A stretch of DNA of 30,840 bases. Origin: AC-69 sp036519575 (GTDB lineage: Bacteria; Actinomycetota; UBA4738; HRBIN12). The translations under genes were made by a program, and so were the position numbers. Each line of letters opens with the position of its first letter. Position 1 is the stretch's first letter. The notes beneath the pieces are model-generated. The model did no database searches, was not told where the DNA came from, and saw nothing but the letters and a program-made list of their open reading frames with translations. The DNA lies in assembly GCA_036519575.1 (NCBI GenBank), contig DATDKZ010000134.1, positions 1 through 30,840 on the forward strand. The letters run 5' to 3'. This document shows positions 26,216 to 30,840 of the stretch, piece after piece.

Positions 26216-26221
26216 ATTCTA
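26216..26221 (-). promoter_or_regulatory. Candidate -10 element of a leaderless promoter
   Basis: TAGAAT on the minus strand ends 7 nt before the ATG at 26208, which would put the transcription start at or next to the A of the ATG. No Shine-Dalgarno sequence lies between. No good -35 was seen. Leaderless mRNAs are frequent in actinobacteria. Confidence 0.4.
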
Positions 26222-26255
26222 GCAAGGACCTGTGGATCGCCGGTGCCGAGCGCGG

Positions 26256-26417
26256 TCACCCGCCGTGCGCATGCGGGTGCGCCATGGCCTGGCCGAGGGC
26301 CTCCGCCAGGCACTGATGGCAGATCGGCGACCGGCACACGGATCGCTCGCAGAACTCGCAGCGATCGAGGCTCGACTCATACGTCGCACAGGCCATGGCC
26401 ACATCGCGCTCGATCAT
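26256..26417 (-). CDS. 53-residue Cys/His-rich miniprotein, probably metal-binding
   Basis: ATG at 26417, overlapping the stop of the rhodanese-CBS gene as ATGA, with GGAGGG 5 nt upstream, so the start is well supported. The sequence has Cys10, then Cys20-x2-Cys23, Cys28, Cys33 and Cys36 in the order C-x2-C-x4-C-x4-C-x2-C, and a His-containing tail AHPHAHGG. The spacing resembles B-box or treble-clef-like zinc knuckles, but I cannot assign a family. It may be a zinc-binding partner encoded with the rhodanese-CBS protein. No membrane segment or signal peptide. Confidence 0.72.
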   Translation of the reverse strand: MIERDVAMACATYESSLDRCEFCERSVCRSPICHQCLAEALGQAMAHPHAHGG

Positions 26418-27136
26418 GTTTGCCCTCCGTCGGAATGGTGCTCCCGCTCGTGGAGCTCCAACGCCGCCTCCGCCGCATCCTCCCGCCGCAACAGGCCGAC
26501 TAGCCTCCCGTCGGACGTGGTGATGGGGGAGCTCTCGAGGTCGTGTTCCATCATGAACGCAGCCATCTCCTCGATGGAGACGAACGGCCGGAAGGTGCTT
26601 GGGCCCGGACGCATAGCCTCCTCGATCCGAACGTCCGGGCTCGCCTCCAACTCCTTCGACCGGAGCAGGCCGAACACCACGCGTTCCTCGTTCAGGACCA
26701 CGCACGCGTCCCACCCCGCCCCCCGGGCCCGGTCCCGCACATCGCCGAGGCGCTCGTCCAGGCGGCAGGTCGGGACGTCCTTGCGAGCGATGTCCCCAGC
26801 GCGGGGACGTTGCGCGTTCGTACCCTCGGAGGGCAGCCCCGCCGCCAGCCAATCGAGCTTCCCGTCCTCGTAGTCGAACACCTCGGTAAACCCGAAGCTT
26901 TCGAGCCGCCACGCGGCTCGTGGGCTGAGGTCTCAGGCCGAGTCCGAGCAGTACACGACGACGGGCCTGCCCCGGTCGAGCGCGCTCCGGGCTTCCTCCT
27001 CGAGCCGGCGAAGTGGCATGTTGATGGCGCCGGGAAGATGGTCATTCTCGTATTCGTTCGCCGGGAGGACGTCGACAAGCTGGGCTCCCCCGTCGACGAG
27101 GCGGCGCACCTCGTCGCGGTCGATGGGTCGGGGCAT
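26414..27136 (-). CDS. Rhodanese-CBS protein with in-frame TGA (candidate selenocysteine)
   Basis: Read through one TGA (26933-26935), this gene encodes 240 residues. Residues 1 to about 100 are a rhodanese domain: AQLVDVLPANEYENDHLPGA, then VVVYCSDSA, the TGA at residue 68, DLSPRAAWRLESFGF, and DYEDGKLDWLAAGLP. Residues about 105-230 are a CBS-domain pair (IARKDVPTC, WDACVVLNEERVVFGLL, MEHDLESSPITTSDGRLVGLL). The rhodanese half before the TGA lacks its C-terminal part, and the part after it is the expected remainder in the same frame. In relatives I recall, the residue before DLSPRAA is Cys, so TGA replaces TGC or TGT in the active-site loop. A SECIS-like hairpin follows. The ATG start has GAGGAGG 5 nt upstream. 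Standard callers would give two fragments (27136-26933 and 26881-26414). A disabling point mutation is the main alternative. Confidence 0.78.
26902..26920 (-). promoter_or_regulatory. Candidate bacterial SECIS hairpin downstream of the in-frame TGA
   Basis: On the minus strand CGAGCCGC pairs perfectly with GCGGCUCG (8 bp) around a GUG loop. The stem begins 12 nt after the TGA and the first loop base, G, is 21 nt after it. The bacterial SECIS consensus as I recall it asks for a stem-loop with the apical loop 16-37 nt after UGA, a loop of 3-14 nt, and G in one of the first two loop positions; all are met. The GC-rich context raises the chance of hairpins arising by accident. Confidence 0.6.
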
Positions 27137-27174
27137 GATCGCCTCCTCGTTTGATCCCCTGCCGTCCCGCTCGG

Positions 27175-27248
27175 AGCCGGAGGTGGGATTCGAACCCACG
27201 ACCTACCACTTACGAGGCGGTTGCTCTGCCTGGCTGAGCTACTCCGGC
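27175..27248 (-). tRNA. tRNA-Thr (anticodon CGU)
   Basis: The minus strand folds as a full cloverleaf: acceptor GCCGGAG/CTCCGGC, D-stem GCTC/GAGC, anticodon arm ACCGC-CTCGTAA-GTGGT, T-arm GTGGG-TTCGAAT-CCCAC, discriminator T. Positions 34-36 are CGT, so it decodes ACG (threonine). The discriminator is followed by CCG rather than CCA, so CCA must be added enzymatically, unlike tRNA-Thr(UGU) at 2539-2614. The rhodanese-CBS gene starts 38 bases downstream and may share its transcript. Confidence 0.97.
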
Positions 27249-27253
27249 GGGTG

Positions 27254-27266
27254 GGCCGAGTGTACC
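27254..27266 (-). promoter_or_regulatory. Candidate tRNA-Thr promoter -10 block (second copy)
   Basis: The same 13-mer GGTACACTCGGCC as at 2619-2631, with TACACT at 27259-27264, 10 nt before the tRNA 5' end. No convincing -35 hexamer. It lies in the divergent gap before the plus-strand UspA-ABC1 gene. Confidence 0.45.
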
Positions 27267-27298
27267 CAACCCGGCCGGGCCGGCCGCACTTGGAGATA

Positions 27299-29407
27299 AT
27301 GCAGGACCGCATGCCGAACCGAGAGCGATCGCGAGGGGCTCCAGCCGTGGGCCGGGTCATGGTGGCCACGGATCGCTCGGAGACGGCCGACCGCGCGGTG
27401 GGATGGGCCGCCACGCTGGCCGACCGGTACGGCGCGGAACTCTATGTCGTGCAGGTGGTGGTGCCCTCGAACCCGGCTGCCACGCAGTACGGGGCGGCGG
27501 AGGCGACCCAGGCCGGCGCGGCGGCCGACGAGCTCCAGCGGTACGCCATAGGGCTGGCGGGGGAACGCGGTCGGTCCCGGGTGATGATCGACGACGACCC
27601 GGCCATGGCCATCGTGCGAGCCGCCGAGGAGGAAGCGGCCGACGTGCTCGTCGTGGGGAACGCCGGCATGGCGGGCCGCAAGGAATTCCTCCTCGGGAAC
27701 GTCCCGAACCGAATCTCTCACAACGCTCGATGCACCGTGATCATCGTCAACACCATCTCGCCCGATGGGGACGTACAGGTGATCCGGCCCCGGACGGCCA
27801 TCCGGGCCGGAGAGTTCCCGCAGACCGAACCGCGCCTTGCGGCCAGGGGGACGCGGATCGCCGCTGTGATGGCCAAGCACGGCGTGAAGGCGCTCTTCGG
27901 CAGGCCCGGGGAGGACGGCGCCACCGGGCGCCGGGCTCAAGCGCGTCACCTCCGAAGCGCGCTCGAAGAGTTGGGACCGACCTTCGCCAAGCTCGGACAG
28001 GTCCTTTCGACCCGCCCCGACCTGCTGCCCCCCGAGTTCATCGAGGAGCTCGCGACGCTGCAGGACAACGTGCCGCCACTCACCGAGGAGGAAGTGGTGC
28101 GGGTGATGGAGCAGGAGCTCGGCGTGCCGTGGGAGGACGTCTTCGACACGATCGACCCAGCGCCGTTGGCGGCCGGGACCATCGCCCAGGTTCACCGAGC
28201 CACGTTGACCGATGGCGGGCGCGTGGTAGCGAAGGTCCAGCGCCCGACGGCCCGCGAAGAGATCGAGCAGGATCTGGCGCTGCTCGAACTGTTCGCGGAG
28301 AAGGTCGCCGATCGTCCTGGGTTGAAGCAGGTCATCGACATGGGCGCGGTCTTCGAGCACCTCTCTGCGTCGCTCCACCGTGAGCTGGACTTCCGCCAGG
28401 AGGCCTCCAACATCGAGCGGATGGACCAGGTCCTGAAGTCCTACTCGCGCCTCGAGGTCCCCGACGTCTTCGGCGGGCTGTCGACCTCGCGACTGTTGGT
28501 GATGGAGGAGATCGAGGGAATCCCGATCTCCAAGGCCCCCCAGGGATCCGAACGGAAGGAGGCCGCCCGGCAGCTCCTGGAGAGCTACTACAAGCAGATC
28601 CTGGTCGACGGGTTCTTCCACGCGGATCCCCACCCCGGGAACCTCATGTGGTGGAAGGATCGGATCTACTTCCTGGACTTCGGGATGGTCGGCGAGGTTG
28701 GGGCCGACATGCGCGAGCAGCTGATGCTCCTGCTCATGGCGTTCTGGCAGGAGGACGTGGGGTTCCTCACCGACGTCTCACTCATGCTCGCCGGGGCCAT
28801 CGACCGAAGCGACCTCGACGTCGCGAAGTTCCAGGAGGAGATCGGTGAGCTGATGGCGAAGTACCGAACGTCGTCGCTCGCGGACATCCAGCTCGGGCCC
28901 ATCCTCCAGGAGATGACCGAGGTGTCGATCCGCCACGACGTCCCGCTGCCGGCATCGCTCGCACTGACCGGCAAGGCTCTGGCCCAGATGCAGCTCGCCA
29001 CCGCGGAGCTCGACCCCGAGCTCGACCCGTTCGACGTGGCCGGGAAGTTCCTGATGCGTCAGGTCATGACGGGGATGGGGGCGAAGCTCGATCCCAAGGC
29101 GTTGTTCTATCGGTCACAGCGGCTCAAGGTGCGGTTCTTGAGGATGGTGGAGGCCATCGAGCGACTCATCGGGGCGCGGCCGGGCCAGAAGCTCGAGGTG
29201 AACTTCCGTGCAGCAACGCTCGAGGACACGATCCGCCGGGCCGGACGGAGGCTGGCCATCGGACTCACCGCCGGGGCTGCGGTCCTCGCCTCGGGGCTCA
29301 CGGCGGTGTCGGAGCGGGTCCCGCCCTGGGTGCCGGTCACGTTCGGGGTCGTGGGGGGGTTGCTCACGTTGTCGTTGGTCGTGGACCTATTCGTTCGGCG
29401 CCGCTAG
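27299..29407 (+). CDS. UspA domain fused to ABC1/UbiB (AarF) atypical kinase
   Basis: 702 residues from the ATG at 27299 (GGAG 4 nt upstream); the open frame upstream overlaps the tRNA and is not used. Residues about 18-151 form a universal stress protein domain: VMVATDRSETADRAVGWAA and GNAGMAGRKEFLLGN, close to the ATP-binding G-x2-G-x9-G pattern. After a linker, an ABC1/UbiB kinase follows: AKLGQVLSTRPDLLP (KxGQ, 231-234), the Ala-rich loop AAGTIAQVHRA, the Lys in VVAKVQRP, DFRQEASNIERM, FHADPHPGNLM and the FLDFGMVG metal site. Two membrane helices close the chain. UbiB-type proteins act in quinone or lipid metabolism; the role here is unknown. The Usp fusion suggests ATP- or stress-linked control. 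Confidence 0.93.
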   Translation: MQDRMPNRERSRGAPAVGRVMVATDRSETADRAVGWAATLADRYGAELYVVQVVVPSNPAATQYGAAEATQAGAAADELQRYAIGLAGERGRSRVMIDDDPAMAIVRAAEEEAADVLVVGNAGMAGRKEFLLGNVPNRISHNARCTVIIVNTISPDGDVQVIRPRTAIRAGEFPQTEPRLAARGTRIAAVMAKHGVKALFGRPGEDGATGRRAQARHLRSALEELGPTFAKLGQVLSTRPDLLPPEFIEELATLQDNVPPLTEEEVVRVMEQELGVPWEDVFDTIDPAPLAAGTIAQVHRATLTDGGRVVAKVQRPTAREEIEQDLALLELFAEKVADRPGLKQVIDMGAVFEHLSASLHRELDFRQEASNIERMDQVLKSYSRLEVPDVFGGLSTSRLLVMEEIEGIPISKAPQGSERKEAARQLLESYYKQILVDGFFHADPHPGNLMWWKDRIYFLDFGMVGEVGADMREQLMLLLMAFWQEDVGFLTDVSLMLAGAIDRSDLDVAKFQEEIGELMAKYRTSSLADIQLGPILQEMTEVSIRHDVPLPASLALTGKALAQMQLATAELDPELDPFDVAGKFLMRQVMTGMGAKLDPKALFYRSQRLKVRFLRMVEAIERLIGARPGQKLEVNFRAATLEDTIRRAGRRLAIGLTAGAAVLASGLTAVSERVPPWVPVTFGVVGGLLTLSLVVDLFVRRR

Positions 29408-29420
29408 TCGGCGAAACCGC

Positions 29421-29639
29421 TCAGTCGTCGACGTCGGCGGACTCGATGTCCGAACCCATGCCCTTCAGCGCCGTCGGCTGCGACGGCTTCGCCTTGGTCT
29501 CGCCCCTGCGGATGGAACGGACGACCGCGCGCTCCAAGAAGAACGCGACGACGCCCAGGATCAGGCCGACGCCCCACCGCTCGATCCGGCGGAACGGGCT
29601 CTTCCGTTGGTTCGTCCGTCTCCTCGGCGACTCGGCCAT
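29421..29639 (-). CDS. Small single-TM membrane protein
   Basis: 72 residues. A strongly basic N-terminus (RRRTNQRKSPFRRIERW), one membrane helix at about 22-40 (WGVGLILGVVAFFLERAVV) and a polar tail with an acidic end (SDIESADVDD). The basic N-terminus predicts it stays cytoplasmic. The ATG at 29639 is 4 bases after the cyclase stop, with AAGGA upstream, so it is probably co-transcribed with the cyclase. It is convergent with the UspA-ABC1 gene. No family recognised. Confidence 0.65.
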   Translation of the reverse strand: MAESPRRRTNQRKSPFRRIERWGVGLILGVVAFFLERAVVRSIRRGETKAKPSQPTALKGMGSDIESADVDD

Positions 29640-29643
29640 GGGG

Positions 29644-30840
29644 CTATTCCTTCTCGTACAGGACCCGGAACGCCTCCACGGCCTCCTGGCGACCCTTGAC
29701 CTGACGGTGGCCGATGGGCTCGACCGTCACCTCCGGCGCCGCGGTCACCGTCGACACCGACGCCACGATCTCGCCGCCCGCCGCCTCACTCTGGAGCCGC
29801 TGGGCCACGTTCACGGCGTCGCCGACGACGGTGTATTCGAGACGGCCGCCGCCACCGATGGTTCCGGCGATCACCATGCCGGTGTTGATGCCGACTCCCA
29901 TCCGGAGCTCGCCCAGCGAGCCACTCCAGCCATCGCGGTTCAACTCGGCCTGCTTCGTCTGCATGGCGATAGCGCACCTGAGGGCCTGGGCGGCGTGGTC
30001 GGAGAGGGGATACGGCGCACCGAAGATCGCCATCACCGCATCGCCGGCGAACTTGTCGATGGTCCCCCCATGTTCGGCGATCACATCGGCCATTGCACCG
30101 AGGTGCCTCGCCAGGACGTCGGCGATCTCGGCGGCCGAGAGCTGTTCGGCGATGGCCGAGAACCCCCGGATATCCGAGAACAGCACGGTCACCTCGAGCT
30201 CCTCCTGCGTCAGGGCAACCCCGGACTCCAGCTTCTCGGCGAACTGCGAGGGCACATAGGAACGCAGGGTCCGAGCGGCGGAGGCCCGGTCCACCACGGC
30301 GGCGTGCAAACGCTTGAGCTCGTCGACCGCAGCTCCGCTTTCCCCGGCCGTCGCGGCCAGCCGGCCGAACAGGTCGCTGACCCTGCGATCCACCGCCTCC
30401 TGGGTCGTGCCAAGTGCCTCCGCCATATCCGCATACCCCAAGCCCCGGCCCATCATGTCGAGGATCTCCCGATCGGCGCCTGCGGTCTCGCGCCGTCCGG
30501 ACAGTCGCTCGGCGATCAGGGGATCGACCGCCGATCCCCCCTGGGCGACCTCCCGAATGGCCCGGACCAGCTCGTCACCCTGCGCGATCCGGTCCTTCAG
30601 CAGGTAGGCCAGCCCGCTCTGTCCCCTCCCCAGCAGCGCGATGGCGTAGGCCTCGTCGTCGTGCGCCGAGAGCACGACGACGCCGGTCTCCGGATGCTTG
30701 GAGCGGATCTCGTGGGCGCAGTCGATCCCCTCGAGCTGGAAGTTCGGCGGCATCTTGATGTCGGTCACCACCACGTCGGGCGTCTGCTCGTCGGCCGCGA
30801 TCAGGAGCGAGGGGGCGTCCTCGGCCACGCCGACGACCTC
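29644..30840 (-). CDS. Response regulator-HTH-class III adenylate/guanylate cyclase (5' part beyond window)
   Basis: 398 residues are visible, and the frame is open at the window edge, so the N-terminus is missing. The first part is a receiver domain lacking its first strand: VVVTDIKMPPNFQLEGID with the phospho-acceptor Asp, VVLSAHDDEAYA and YLLKDRI with the conserved Lys. Next comes a LuxR-type helix-turn-helix (DREILDMMGRGLGYADMAEALGTTQEAVDRRVSDLFGRL). The last ~190 residues are a class III cyclase: VLFSDIRGFSAIAEQL with metal Asp, TIDKFAGDAVMAIFGAP, GVGINTGMVIAGTIG and LEYTVVGDAVNVAQRL. It probably makes cAMP in response to a phosphorylation signal; the HTH might instead act as a linker. 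The kinase is not visible. Confidence 0.93.
   Translation of the reverse strand, partial: EVVGVAEDAPSLLIAADEQTPDVVVTDIKMPPNFQLEGIDCAHEIRSKHPETGVVVLSAHDDEAYAIALLGRGQSGLAYLLKDRIAQGDELVRAIREVAQGGSAVDPLIAERLSGRRETAGADREILDMMGRGLGYADMAEALGTTQEAVDRRVSDLFGRLAATAGESGAAVDELKRLHAAVVDRASAARTLRSYVPSQFAEKLESGVALTQEELEVTVLFSDIRGFSAIAEQLSAAEIADVLARHLGAMADVIAEHGGTIDKFAGDAVMAIFGAPYPLSDHAAQALRCAIAMQTKQAELNRDGWSGSLGELRMGVGINTGMVIAGTIGGGGRLEYTVVGDAVNVAQRLQSEAAGGEIVASVSTVTAAPEVTVEPIGHRQVKGRQEAVEAFRVLYEKE

Noticed and set aside
26933..26935. Genome-wide recoding of TGA to a sense codon
   Set aside because: TGA ends many intact genes here with precise GTGA/ATGA overlaps (PIN/TRAM, ispF, folP, tilS), so TGA is a normal stop in this genome.
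27221..27298. Upstream start at 27221 for the UspA-ABC1 gene
   Set aside because: It overlaps the tRNA-Thr(CGU) gene on the other strand and adds nothing similar to a Usp domain; the ATG at 27299 has a ribosome site.

Overview
This window looks like a chromosomal segment of a high-GC actinobacterium, probably a deep or uncultured lineage. The evidence is the base composition, frequent GTG starts, many GTGA/ATGA start-stop overlaps, a CarD regulator, an actinobacterial-type DUF2342 metallopeptidase, and a gene order that (from memory) follows the Mycobacterium tuberculosis Rv3579c-Rv3626c neighbourhood. Relative to that order, cysS, panD and lsr2 are missing, and a PIN/TRAM gene, an alpha/beta-hydrolase homologue and others are inserted.

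Layout. Almost everything is on the minus strand, so transcription runs right to left. At the right edge are a receiver-HTH-class III nucleotide cyclase (cut by the window), a small membrane protein, and a plus-strand UspA-ABC1/UbiB kinase fusion. Next comes tRNA-Thr(CGU), which begins a long leftward run. This run holds a rhodanese-CBS protein, a Cys-rich miniprotein, an Ala/Pro-rich one-TM protein, a DUF2342 metallopeptidase, tilS, hpt, a lipoprotein, ftsH, a HAD hydrolase, the folate genes folE-folP-(alpha/beta hydrolase homologue)-folB-folK, a DUF2520 protein, panC, coaX, lysS and an EamA transporter. A plus-strand single-domain response regulator is divergent from clpC. clpC ends in two tandem hairpins. 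After it come a small acidic protein, radA, carD, the PIN/TRAM gene, ispD, ispF, rlmB and tRNA-Thr(UGU). The left edge has a five-TM protein, a secreted protein and a truncated peptide-type ABC substrate-binding lipoprotein.

Functionally the block joins cofactor supply (tetrahydrofolate; pantothenate/CoA; isoprenoid precursors), translation (LysRS, TilS, RlmB, two tRNA-Thr), proteostasis (FtsH, ClpC), DNA repair and rRNA-linked transcription control (RadA, CarD), and purine salvage (Hpt).

The most notable observation is in the rhodanese-CBS gene. An in-frame TGA sits inside the rhodanese domain, where I expect a cysteine codon, with conserved-looking rhodanese sequence continuing after it in the same frame. 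A perfect 8-bp stem with a GUG loop begins 12 nt after the TGA and puts the loop G at +21, which fits the bacterial SECIS consensus. This is a candidate selenocysteine-containing rhodanese. Separately, folB and folK are in one frame, split by a single TGA lying in a linker-like stretch, and folK has no ATG/GTG/TTG before its first motif. The alpha/beta-hydrolase homologue inside the folate cluster has lost both its nucleophile serine and its catalytic histidine.
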